Part shown: positions 1 through 6,736 of the stretch, one piece after another
Layout of the letters: each line of letters opens with the position of its first letter
Numbering within the stretch: the stretch's first letter is position 1
Assembly (NCBI GenBank): GCA_937942115.1
Contig: CALDFY010000004.1
Coordinates: 1-12,193, forward strand
Origin: an uncultured Anaerolineae bacterium
Lineage (GTDB): Bacteria > Chloroflexota > Anaerolineae > B4-G1 > DUEL01
DNA length: 12,193 nt
Direction: 5' to 3'
The notes under the pieces: generated by a model
What the model was told of the DNA's origin: nothing
Database searches by the model: none
Seen by the model: the letters and a program-made list of their open reading frames with translations, nothing else
Made by a program: the position numbers and the translations under genes

Positions 1-1028
1 TAAATCCCGAAGAAGAACTGGACCCCCTGGTCGCTCAGTCCCTGAGCGCTCTGCGGTCGGTCCCCCCACGGGACCCCCGAAGAGCGGCCCGCACCCGGGC
101 CCGATTTATCGCTCAGGCCGTATCTGCCAGGCCCGCTCCCCGTCATATAGGATGGACGTTTATCCTGTTCGGAAAGGAGCGGAAAATGGTACAGGTCGTT
201 GTCTCCCTGCTTCTGGTCCTGGCCTCTGTGGCCGGCTTCACGGGCACGCTCTACGCGGCCCAGGATGACCTCCCCGGCCAGGCGCTGTATCCCCTCAAGA
301 CCTGGAGCGAGGACGTCCAGGTGGCGCTGACGGCGGACCCGGCCCGCCAGGTGGAGCGGCTCATGGATATGGCTCAGCGCCGGGTGGAGGAGACCGTTGC
401 CCTCACCCAGGCCGGTCAGGTTCCCCCGGAGACGGTGCTCCAGCGGATGGAGCAGCATCTCTACCGGGCGATGGAACAGGCCGCCGCCCAGGGGGACGAG
501 CAAATGGTGCAGACTCTGAATCGGGTGGAAACGCGCCTGCGGGCCATGCAGCAGCGGCTGGCCAGCATCCCCCAAACCCCGGTGCGGGAGCGCGTGTGGG
601 CGCAACTGGAGGCCTGGCGGCGCCTGGCCGAGGCGGGCGAAGCCGACCCCGCCCAGTTCCGCCAGCAGATTCGGGAGCGGGTGCGGCAGAATGCCCCCGT
701 CTCTCCCCAACCCCCCGGCCCTCGCGGCCCGATGGGGACTCCCGGCTCCGTCCCGAAAGGAACCCCCGGCGCCGGTCCTGGTCCCGGTCCGATGACAACA
801 CCCGGCACAGGCCCCGGCCCGGGCCCGATGCCCTCGGCCACCTGCACCCCCGGCTCCGGCCCTGGCCCCCACCCGACGGCCACGCCGGGCCCGGGCCCGA
901 TGCCCTCGGCCACCTGCACCCCCGGCGCCGGTCCTGGTCCCCGCCCGACGGCCACACCGGGCCCCGGCCCCGGCCCGATGCCGACGGCCACCCCCGGGCC
1001 GGGTGGAGGGGGCAGAGGCAAACCGTGA
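1..1028 (+). CDS. DUF5667-type single-pass membrane protein with Gly/Pro-rich tail (5' end beyond the window)
   Basis: The frame ending at the TGA at 1026-1028 is open to the left edge, giving 341 visible residues, so the start lies outside. An internal ATG at 186 has an AGGAG-like site before it and could be taken as the start. However, the 61 codons upstream encode a hydrophilic, Arg-rich segment of the kind that precedes the membrane helix in Chloroflexota DUF5667 proteins. Order of parts: cytoplasmic N-terminus (visible residues 1-61); one membrane helix (about 62-86, VVVSLLLVLASVAG); then the DUF5667 signature DDLPGQALYPLKTWSEDVQ; then an amphipathic helical region rich in Glu, Gln and Arg to about residue 230; then a low-complexity tail of GPGP, PTATPG and SATCTPG units. 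Relatives often sit beside an extracytoplasmic sigma factor gene, but none is visible here. Role unknown; an envelope-sensing or anti-sigma-like role is only inference. Confidence 0.8.
   Translation, partial: NPEEELDPLVAQSLSALRSVPPRDPRRAARTRARFIAQAVSARPAPRHIGWTFILFGKERKMVQVVVSLLLVLASVAGFTGTLYAAQDDLPGQALYPLKTWSEDVQVALTADPARQVERLMDMAQRRVEETVALTQAGQVPPETVLQRMEQHLYRAMEQAAAQGDEQMVQTLNRVETRLRAMQQRLASIPQTPVRERVWAQLEAWRRLAEAGEADPAQFRQQIRERVRQNAPVSPQPPGPRGPMGTPGSVPKGTPGAGPGPGPMTTPGTGPGPGPMPSATCTPGSGPGPHPTATPGPGPMPSATCTPGAGPGPRPTATPGPGPGPMPTATPGPGGGGRGKP
821..1003 (+). repeat. In-frame tandem repeat encoding the Gly/Pro tail
   Basis: The motif around gggcccgatgccctcggcca at 821 recurs at 893 (72-bp period, 24 codons). 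A diverged third start appears at about 971 (78 bp on). Each unit encodes GPGPMPSATCTPG followed by GPGP.PTATPG. Period lengths are multiples of three, so copy-number change would keep the frame. Confidence 0.75.
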
Positions 1029-1096
1029 GGGTCTGCCCCGGCGCAGAGAGAGATAGGGTGTGCGGCGGTTCATCTGTTTCCCCAATTCCCATTTTG

Positions 1097-1105
1097 TGCT
1101 ACAAT
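1097..1105 (+). promoter_or_regulatory. Possible extended -10 promoter element
   Basis: TGcTACAAT resembles an extended -10 box and sits in a locally AT-rich patch 69 bp after the DUF5667 stop. No convincing -35 box is found 16-18 bp upstream. If used, it would transcribe through the palindromic element into the WD40 gene. Weak evidence. Confidence 0.25.
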
Positions 1106-1111
1106 TAGACA

Positions 1112-1275
1112 GAACTTACGCAGTCCACTCGTGGGACGGGCTTTTCAGCCCAATGGCACTCACTTTTTCGGCGCGCTTGCCTCACCCCTCCCCCGGCCCC
1201 CCTCCTGACCGAAAGTCAGGAGAGGGGAGGGATGAGGTGGAAATTGCCTTTCCCCCAGGGGAAGTGCGTAACTCC
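1112..1275. repeat. MITE-like palindromic intergenic element
   Basis: The ends carry imperfect terminal inverted repeats sharing TTACGCA: gaacttacgcagtcc at 1112-1126 pairs with gaagtgcgtaactcc at 1261-1275 (11 of 15 positions). Inside are a small hairpin, gggct-tttc-agccc (1138-1151), and a larger palindrome (1180-1237). No protein gene is credible within it. No clear target-site duplication was seen, so mobility is inferred only from the architecture. Confidence 0.4.
1180..1237. repeat. CCTCACCC...GATGAGG palindrome
   Basis: The outer arms cctcacccctccccc and ggggagggatgagg are imperfectly complementary. The core is a perfect 8-bp stem, ctcctgac / gtcaggag (1202-1222), with a cgaaa loop. 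It resembles the palindrome at 4696-4740, which has the same CCTCACCC outer arm. It lacks a U-tract, so it is not a typical intrinsic terminator. Confidence 0.55.
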
Positions 1276-1335
1276 TGTCAATTTGCGAAGCCTCCTTCGG
1301 GGGACTGAAAAGAAACTCGGCCGACAGCCCAATTG

Positions 1336-1365
1336 TTGATTTTACTTCAGTGCCTTTTCCATAGT
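1336..1365 (+). promoter_or_regulatory. Weak candidate promoter for the WD40 lipoprotein gene
   Basis: TTGATT (1336-1341) and CATAGT (1360-1365) are separated by 18 bp. Each box matches the sigma-70-type consensus at about four of six positions. It lies 70 bp before the ATG at 1435 in an AT-richer patch. A degenerate palindrome, tgcag...ctgca (1365-1382), follows at once. Confidence 0.2.
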
Positions 1366-1434
1366 GCAGGTTTCAGTCTGCAATCAAGGTCCAGTGGCCT
1401 GTGATGTTTGCTAAACCTTGGTTGGAGGTCTGAA

Positions 1435-3489
1435 ATGCACCCTCAGAAACTCATCAAAATATGCGCTTTGGTCGCTCTACTACTTGCTCTAACTAACCTT
1501 ATTAGTTGTCTGCCCAGCGGCTTGATCTCGGTGCTTACCCCCACCCCTATGCCCTCTGCCACCCCTTTTCCAACCCAGATTCCGATACCTTCTCCCTCGC
1601 TTCCCTCCCCCACCCCATCCTATACCCCGACACCTTATCCGGTTGCACGTCCTGGAAGCCCGCTGCCAGCAGGGAGAACACCGATCACTCTGGACAATGT
1701 AAAGCACCTGGTCCACGTCGCCCGTTGGGGAGAGGGTGTGGCGACGACCCTTGCTTGCTCTCCAGCAGAACCCTTAATAGCCCTGGGCACCACGGTAGGG
1801 GTAATTTTGTATGAACCCACCAACGTGAGCCAGGTTGCATCCTTTTCTGATGCCTGGGTTACCAGCCTTGCCTTTAGCCCGGACGGCTCCCTGCTGGCTA
1901 TGGGCCTGATGAACGGTCAGATTCAGTTATGGGACATCCGGGAGAAAAAGGAGCTCCGAACTATTAAAGTGACAACTGACCATCAAATCAAAGGGGTGGC
2001 CTTTAGCCCAGATGGCCGGCTTCTGGCGTCCAGCTGGGCCGGTGTGTTGCAAGTCTGGGATGTCGCAACGGGCCAGGAGCGACAGTTGATGAGATACCAC
2101 GAGACCCTGATGACTGTACGCTTTCTCCCGCCGGGGGAAATCGTGGTTGCAGGCACTTTTGATGGAGGGCTCGTAGCCTGGCGGGTGGAGGACGGTTCCT
2201 TGCTCTTGGATGTCTCGCAGGGCCCTCCTCCTGTTGCATCTATGGCGGTCAGCCCGGATGGGAGCTTCATCGTCATCAACTCTTCCGATAAGGTTCGCAT
2301 CGTTCGCGGATCAGATTTCTCCCCAGTGACGGAGTATAACGCGGGCAAGACCGTCATTCATGTTGCCTTAGACCCGAACGGAAAGTTTATCGCCGCTTCC
2401 ATGGGAAGCGTTCTAAAAATCTGGGAAGTTGGAAAGACCTCTGGTGAGGTAGCAAACACTATATTCCACGGTACGATTGGAGACCCTTGCTTCGCTCATA
2501 ATGGGGAATACATCGCGCTGGGTTTATCCACTGGCGAGGTGGTGGTTATGAATGTAGGCCAATGGGACTGGCGGAGCGCTCAGGGCCCTGTAGGGCCGAT
2601 CAGTGTGCTGACTTTCAGCCCCAATGGACGGCTTTTAGGAATTGGCACGATGGCGGGCTCGGCCCAATTGTGGTCGGTAGATACGGGTCTCCCCCTGCGT
2701 CTCCCAAGAAAGCACGAGGGAGGAGCTATATGGGATGTTGCCTTCAGCGCGGATGGCGAGCGTTTCCTTACTGCCTCGGAAAAGCCCCTGATTCAGGCTT
2801 GGTCAACCCAAACTGGAGAACCCTTGGACTCGTTTGACTATAAGGGCAAGACTCTCTACAGCATTGCAGCCAGTCCGGATGGGCGCTACCTGGCTTTAGC
2901 CTACTCCCTGGAGGATATAGAAGTCCTGGATGCAAAGAATTGGAGAAGGACTGTCTACAACTACCGCCATCAAATTCATCCCCTCACCGTTGCTTTCAAT
3001 CCCGCCGAGCCCTATATGATGGCCTCTGGAGGATACGAAGGTACTGTCTGGCTTGCCGATGTGGAACGCAGGCAAAACGTGCGCTCTTTCCAGCATCACA
3101 CCTCGGTGTATCGGGTGGCCTTCAGCCCCGATGGCAATATGCTTGCCACCGGATTAGGGGACGGGAGTGTCTATCTATGGCGAGTTGGGGACGAGAAGCC
3201 GATGATCGCGTTCATCGCTCATACCTATACAGTGACCGGCCTGGCCTTTGGGCCTGATGGACGTTTTTTAGCCACTGCTAGCCCGGGGGAACAGGTAATT
3301 CGCTTCTGGAACGTCTCTTCTCCCCCGATGGGCCTTTCATCCCTTCAACCGGTTGCTCAGATACGTATACGTCCGATCCACACCCTGGAGCATTCTTCAC
3401 CCGTCTACGATTTGGCCTTTAGCCCGGATGGGACACTTCTGGCAGCGGGATTGGAAGACGGCACCGTATGGCTGTGGGCGATTCCGTGA
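1435..3489 (+). CDS. Lipoprotein with two predicted seven-bladed WD40 propellers
   Basis: The start at ATG 1435 is preferred over an upstream TTG at 1408, because GGAGG lies at 1424-1428 with 6 nt spacing and a signal peptide begins there. The 684-residue product has a Lys-containing n-region, a hydrophobic core and the lipobox LISC with Cys at residue 25, so it is probably anchored on the outer face of the membrane. Residues 31-80 form a Pro/Thr/Ser-rich linker. From about residue 100 to the end I count 14 WD40-type blades, many with the signature AFSPDG..LA......V.LW (for example near 146, 188, 436, 562, 604 and 661). Fourteen fits two seven-bladed propellers. WD40 propellers are usually protein-binding scaffolds, and no catalytic domain is seen. 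Codon use looks more AT-rich than in the neighbours, which may indicate separate ancestry. The binding partner is unknown. Confidence 0.9.
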   Translation: MHPQKLIKICALVALLLALTNLISCLPSGLISVLTPTPMPSATPFPTQIPIPSPSLPSPTPSYTPTPYPVARPGSPLPAGRTPITLDNVKHLVHVARWGEGVATTLACSPAEPLIALGTTVGVILYEPTNVSQVASFSDAWVTSLAFSPDGSLLAMGLMNGQIQLWDIREKKELRTIKVTTDHQIKGVAFSPDGRLLASSWAGVLQVWDVATGQERQLMRYHETLMTVRFLPPGEIVVAGTFDGGLVAWRVEDGSLLLDVSQGPPPVASMAVSPDGSFIVINSSDKVRIVRGSDFSPVTEYNAGKTVIHVALDPNGKFIAASMGSVLKIWEVGKTSGEVANTIFHGTIGDPCFAHNGEYIALGLSTGEVVVMNVGQWDWRSAQGPVGPISVLTFSPNGRLLGIGTMAGSAQLWSVDTGLPLRLPRKHEGGAIWDVAFSADGERFLTASEKPLIQAWSTQTGEPLDSFDYKGKTLYSIAASPDGRYLALAYSLEDIEVLDAKNWRRTVYNYRHQIHPLTVAFNPAEPYMMASGGYEGTVWLADVERRQNVRSFQHHTSVYRVAFSPDGNMLATGLGDGSVYLWRVGDEKPMIAFIAHTYTVTGLAFGPDGRFLATASPGEQVIRFWNVSSPPMGLSSLQPVAQIRIRPIHTLEHSSPVYDLAFSPDGTLLAAGLEDGTVWLWAIP

Positions 3490-3495
3490 GGAGGG

Positions 3496-3530
3496 GGGTT
3501 CTGCGGCGGCCTTCGGCCGCCGCAGAACCC
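3496..3530. terminator. Perfect 16-bp hairpin after the WD40 gene, possible terminator
   Basis: gggttctgcggcggcc and its exact complement are separated by a 3-nt ttc loop, starting 6 bp after the WD40 stop. The following ttctccttcc is pyrimidine-rich but not a true T-tract, so termination strength is uncertain. It may equally be a member of the local palindromic repeat family. Confidence 0.45.
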
Positions 3531-3538
3531 TTCTCCTT

Positions 3539-3572
3539 CCCCCTCCCCCAAGCGCAGCGATGGGGGAGGGGG
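3539..3572. repeat. CCCCCTCCCCCA palindrome
   Basis: Perfect 12-bp arms, ccccctccccca and tgggggaggggg, flank a 10-nt agcgcagcga loop. It is directly downstream of the 3496-3530 hairpin and 41 bp before the next start codon. Translated, it reads PPPPSAAMGEG, closely matching the odd tail PPPPSAAGEG of the next gene, so the two elements are probably related. Confidence 0.55.
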
Positions 3573-3613
3573 ATAAAGGGGGTTAGAGCAACCGCAGACC
3601 AACAGGAGGCCCG

Positions 3614-4738
3614 ATGGAACTTCTCCCCACCATTCCCTCCCGCACCGAAACCCTTCGCGCATGGAAAGCGCAGGGCGGAGGGGTCGCCGCTGTCCTCCCC
3701 ATCCACTACCCCCGCGCCCTGCTGCGGGCCTTTGGCCTGCTCCCGGTGGAGGTCTGGGGGCCACCGCGCGTGGACCCGGCCCCCGGCGCGGCCCACCTCC
3801 AGCCTTACGTCTGCTCCATCGTGGGCAACGCACTCTCCTTTCTGCTGAGCGGCGGGCTGGACGGCACCGACGTCATCGTCGTCCCCCACGCCTGCGACTC
3901 CCTCCAGGGATTAGGGAGCCTGCTGCTGGACTTTGTGCGGCCCCGACAGCCGGTCTTCCCTTTCTACCTGCCGCGCGGCCGCCGGGAGAGCGACCTCCAG
4001 TTCCTGACCGAAGAGTTCCGCGCCCTCTACGGGAAACTGGCCGCCGCCACCGGCCGCGCCCCATCGGAAGCGGAACTGATGGAAAGCATCCGTCGGGAAG
4101 AGGAAGCGGACGGCCTGCTGACGGAACTCCATCGCCGACGCCGCGCGCTCCCTCTGACCGATATAGCCTTCTACCGGCTGGTGCGGGCCCGGGAATATCT
4201 CCCCGCCGAGGCGTTTTCTGCCCTGGCCCGCGCCGTGCTGGACGCCCCACCCACCGACCCGCGCGCCGGGGTCCCCATCCTCCTCTCCGGCATCGTCCCG
4301 GAGCCGATGGCGCTCCTGGACGCGGTCGCCGAAATGGGCGGCGTCGTTGTCGCCGACGACCTGGCCTGCTGCGGGCGTCGCCTCTATCCGTCCGGCGCCA
4401 GCCCCGACCCCTTCCGCCGGATGGCGGAGCGCATCCTGAACGGGCCCCCCGACCCCACCCGGGGGAGCCCCATTGCGGAGCGGCTCCGTCACCTGGTCGG
4501 GATGGCCCGGGAAACCGGAGCGCGCGGCGTTGTCTTTTACGACGTCAAGTTCTGCGAGCCGGAACTCTTTGACCTGCCCCTTCTGCGCCGGGGGTTGCAG
4601 GAGGCCGGCCTGCCCTCCGTCCACATAGAAGTGGACCTGAACGACCCCCTCTCCGGCCAGACCCTCACCCGCATAGAGGCGTTTCTGGAGATGGTCCTCA
4701 CCCTACCCCCGCCGCCTTCGGCGGCGGGGGAGGGGTGA
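3614..4738 (+). CDS. 2-hydroxyacyl-CoA dehydratase / benzoyl-CoA reductase family subunit, BcrC/HgdB-like
   Basis: The start at ATG 3614 follows AGGAGG at 3604-3609. The 374-residue soluble protein shows landmarks of the 2-hydroxyacyl-CoA dehydratase D-component family: YPRALLRAFGLLPVEVWG (residues 32-49), YVCS (Cys67), HACDSLQ (Cys94), the DDLACCGRRLY segment (Cys252/253), KFCEPELFDLP (Cys314) and a C-terminal TRIEAF. Cys67, Cys94 and Cys314 are the likely iron-sulfur cluster ligands. The family dehydrates 2-hydroxyacyl-CoAs or reduces benzoyl-CoA using an electron raised to low potential by an ATPase activator; a double-cubane-cluster reductase is another possibility. Length and gene order (small subunit, then large) match bcrC-bcrB. 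The natural product probably ended near residue 361; the last 13 residues (LTLPPPPSAAGEG) come from an inserted palindrome that also provides the stop. The substrate cannot be told. Confidence 0.85.
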   Translation: MELLPTIPSRTETLRAWKAQGGGVAAVLPIHYPRALLRAFGLLPVEVWGPPRVDPAPGAAHLQPYVCSIVGNALSFLLSGGLDGTDVIVVPHACDSLQGLGSLLLDFVRPRQPVFPFYLPRGRRESDLQFLTEEFRALYGKLAAATGRAPSEAELMESIRREEEADGLLTELHRRRRALPLTDIAFYRLVRAREYLPAEAFSALARAVLDAPPTDPRAGVPILLSGIVPEPMALLDAVAEMGGVVVADDLACCGRRLYPSGASPDPFRRMAERILNGPPDPTRGSPIAERLRHLVGMARETGARGVVFYDVKFCEPELFDLPLLRRGLQEAGLPSVHIEVDLNDPLSGQTLTRIEAFLEMVLTLPPPPSAAGEG

Positions 4739-4740
4739 GG
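4696..4740. repeat. Palindrome forming the 3' end of the BcrC-like gene
   Basis: Two 21-nt arms, pairing at 19 of 21 positions, flank a ttc loop. The outer arms read cctcaccc and gggtgagg; the inner core cccccgccgcc / ggcggcggggg is perfect. The TGA inside the right arm (4736-4738) is the gene's stop. The next gene's AGGAGG begins 8 bp later. The hairpin could affect translation or mRNA decay between the two subunit genes. Confidence 0.8.
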
Positions 4741-4760
4741 CCACGCGAGGAGGCCCAACG

Positions 4761-6077
4761 ATGAACCCCATTGCCGCCCTGCGCTACGGTTGGAACGTGA
4801 ACGTTCTGGGACCGGCGGTCCTCCGCCTGCAGCGATGGCAGGCCCAGCGTCGCCCCGCCCGCTGGGACACCCGGTATCTCGCCCCGCCGCTCCGTATCGC
4901 TCCCCGCACCAAAGAACTGGTCGCCCGGCACTGGCTGGCGGGCCGCTACGCCAGCGGCTACCGCAAGGTGGCCTGGGTCACCTCCGGCGCACCGGTGGAA
5001 CTCCTCAAGGCGCTGGATTTCTACGTCCTCTACCCCGAGAACCACGCCGCCATCTGCGGGACGGCCCGGCTGGCAGTGGACATCGCGTCTGAGGCGGAGG
5101 GCGCCGGATACTCCCGCGACCTCTGCTCCTACGCCCGCACCGACATCGGCGCCGTCCTTTCCGGCAAGACCCCGGTGGGCCGCCTCCCCAAACCGGACGT
5201 CCTTTTCGCCTGCACCAATATCTGCCAGACCGTCCTCTTCTGGTACCGGGTCCTGGCCGAATACTTCGGCGCCCCGCTGGTCCTGATAGACACGCCTTTC
5301 GTCTACACCGAAGAGGCGGCGGAGCACGCCGTCCGCTACGTCCGGCGGCAACTGGAGGAGGCGGTGCCGGTCCTGGAACGCATCGCCGGCAAGCGGCTGG
5401 ACGAGCGGAAACTGCGGCGGGTGGGCCTGCTGAGCAAGCGGGCCTCCGAACTCTGGCTGGAGATTCTCCAGCGCTGCCGCCACCGACCGGCCCCCCTCTC
5501 CGTCTTTGACCAGTTCATCCAGATGGCCCCCATCGTGGAGATGCGCGGCGACCCGGAGACGGTGGACTTCTACGCCGCGCTGCTGAAAGAGGTGGACGAG
5601 CGCATCGCCGCCGGAATCGGCGCCGTCAAAAATGAACGCAAACGCGTCCTCTGGGATAACCTCCCCATCTGGTACCGGCTGCGCTACCTGGCGGAGTTCC
5701 TGGCGGAGCGCGGCGTGGCGGTGGTGGCGTCCACCTACACCAATGCCTGGGGCGAACTGGCTCCGCTCATAGACCCGGACGACCTCTGGGAGTCCATGGC
5801 CCGCACGTACATCTACCCCATCCTGAACCGGGGGACGGGCCACAAACTGCGGACGATGCGGCAGATGGTGGAGGAGTACGGGTTGGACGGCGCGATCCTG
5901 CACTCCGACCGGTCCTGCAAACCGTACTCCATCGGGCAGATGGACCAGCGGGACCGGCTGATTCGCGAGTTGGGCGTCCCGGCGCTGCTATTGGAGGCCG
6001 ACCACAACGATTTTCGGGTTTTTGCTGAAGAGCAGGCCGCCACCCGACTGGCGGCGTTCGTGGAGATGCTGGGGTGA
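4761..6077 (+). CDS. 2-hydroxyacyl-CoA dehydratase / benzoyl-CoA reductase family subunit, BcrB-like
   Basis: The start at ATG 4761 follows AGGAGG at 4748-4753 with 7 nt spacing. The 438-residue soluble protein matches the larger subunit type: APVELLKALDFYVLYPENHAA (residues 77-97), DLCSYARTDIG (Cys122), the FACTNICQTVLFWYRVL segment (Cys151, Cys155), DTPF (177-180), HSDRSCKPYSIGQ (Cys386) and the closing TRLAAFVEML. Cys122, Cys155 and Cys386 are the likely cluster ligands by family position; Cys151 and Cys99 are extra. It would pair with the product of the preceding gene to form the heterodimeric dehydratase or reductase core. No activator ATPase (BcrA/BcrD, HgdC or FldI type) or CoA-transferase lies in the window, so a physiological reaction cannot be assigned. 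The unaltered C-terminus shows what the neighbour's tail probably looked like before the palindrome. Confidence 0.85.
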   Translation: MNPIAALRYGWNVNVLGPAVLRLQRWQAQRRPARWDTRYLAPPLRIAPRTKELVARHWLAGRYASGYRKVAWVTSGAPVELLKALDFYVLYPENHAAICGTARLAVDIASEAEGAGYSRDLCSYARTDIGAVLSGKTPVGRLPKPDVLFACTNICQTVLFWYRVLAEYFGAPLVLIDTPFVYTEEAAEHAVRYVRRQLEEAVPVLERIAGKRLDERKLRRVGLLSKRASELWLEILQRCRHRPAPLSVFDQFIQMAPIVEMRGDPETVDFYAALLKEVDERIAAGIGAVKNERKRVLWDNLPIWYRLRYLAEFLAERGVAVVASTYTNAWGELAPLIDPDDLWESMARTYIYPILNRGTGHKLRTMRQMVEEYGLDGAILHSDRSCKPYSIGQMDQRDRLIRELGVPALLLEADHNDFRVFAEEQAATRLAAFVEMLG

Positions 6078-6736
6078 CGGCCGACCTCTGGGCCCGGGAA
6101 TTGCGGCTCTACGGCCTGCTCGTCGTCGCTCCGGAGGCCTGGGAAGAGGACGAGCGGGGCCTGGTCCGGCGCGCCGTCGGGCGGATGGCCCGGGCGCTGG
6201 GCGGTGCAGAGGGGATGCGCCGGGCGCTGGGGGACATCCGGCTGGAGAGACGGCCGGAGGGCGGCGGGGGACTCTACGCCTTCTGGCCCCGTCCGCCCTG
6301 GATGCGCATCGTCATCGGGGCGCCGATTCTCCACCAGCAGCCGGAGTGGCTGGGGGAAGTCGCAGTGGTGCACGAACTGGCCCATGCCTGGGATGCCCGG
6401 ACGGCGAACATCGCGGCCCGTGTTTTGGGCCGACCGGGCCGCATAGTCCGGGAATTGGTGCGGTTTGTGGGGGAGGAGCCGGGCCCGACCCGGTACGGGA
6501 GTGGATACTCCGGCCCCCGGAGGACCCTCCGCGCCGCAGGCGAAGAGTGGGCCGAAACGGTCGCGGCCTACCTGTATCCGGAATACATCACCCACCTCTC
6601 GTCTCGCGCCGAGGAAACGGTGTGGCCTACCCAGGCCGGGCGGGGGGAGCACCCGCGCCCCGGCCTGGGCATCCGGCACCGGATATATGTGGAGGCCCGC
6701 TGCGGAGAAATCTGCTTGCTCGTTACTGACGGCTGA
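6074..6736 (+). CDS. Putative zinc metallopeptidase-like protein (HExxH)
   Basis: The GTG start at 6074 overlaps the previous stop (GTGA), and GGAG at 6062-6065 gives an 8-nt spacing, so translation is probably coupled. The product is 220 residues, with no signal peptide or membrane helix, so likely cytoplasmic. VVHELAHAWD contains an HELAH zinc motif (His100, Glu101, His104). About 54 residues on, AGEEWAETVAAYLYPEY offers Glu157/158 or Glu161 as a third ligand, as in gluzincin-type peptidases with an E(D/E)(F/W)AE motif. RYGSGYS lies between them. The N-terminal 75 residues are Arg/Glu-rich and unrecognised. I cannot place it in a named family. Position between dehydratase subunits and glycosyltransferase genes suggests a processing or maturation role, but that is inference. 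Confidence 0.7.
   Translation: MTADLWARELRLYGLLVVAPEAWEEDERGLVRRAVGRMARALGGAEGMRRALGDIRLERRPEGGGGLYAFWPRPPWMRIVIGAPILHQQPEWLGEVAVVHELAHAWDARTANIAARVLGRPGRIVRELVRFVGEEPGPTRYGSGYSGPRRTLRAAGEEWAETVAAYLYPEYITHLSSRAEETVWPTQAGRGEHPRPGLGIRHRIYVEARCGEICLLVTDG

Noticed and set aside
821..1003. Possible CRISPR-like repeat array
   Set aside because: The repeats are coding, in-frame, adjacent and diverged, with no unique spacers.
1060..1308. 82-codon plus-strand frame between the DUF5667 and WD40 genes
   Set aside because: It translates the palindromic element; no ribosome site or recognisable domain.
1408..1434. TTG start adding nine residues to the WD40 lipoprotein
   Set aside because: The ATG at 1435 has a well-spaced GGAGG and begins a normal lipoprotein signal peptide.
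4698..5903. 401-codon minus-strand frame opposite the BcrB-like gene
   Set aside because: The plus strand has clear family motifs and ribosome sites; the antisense product has none.
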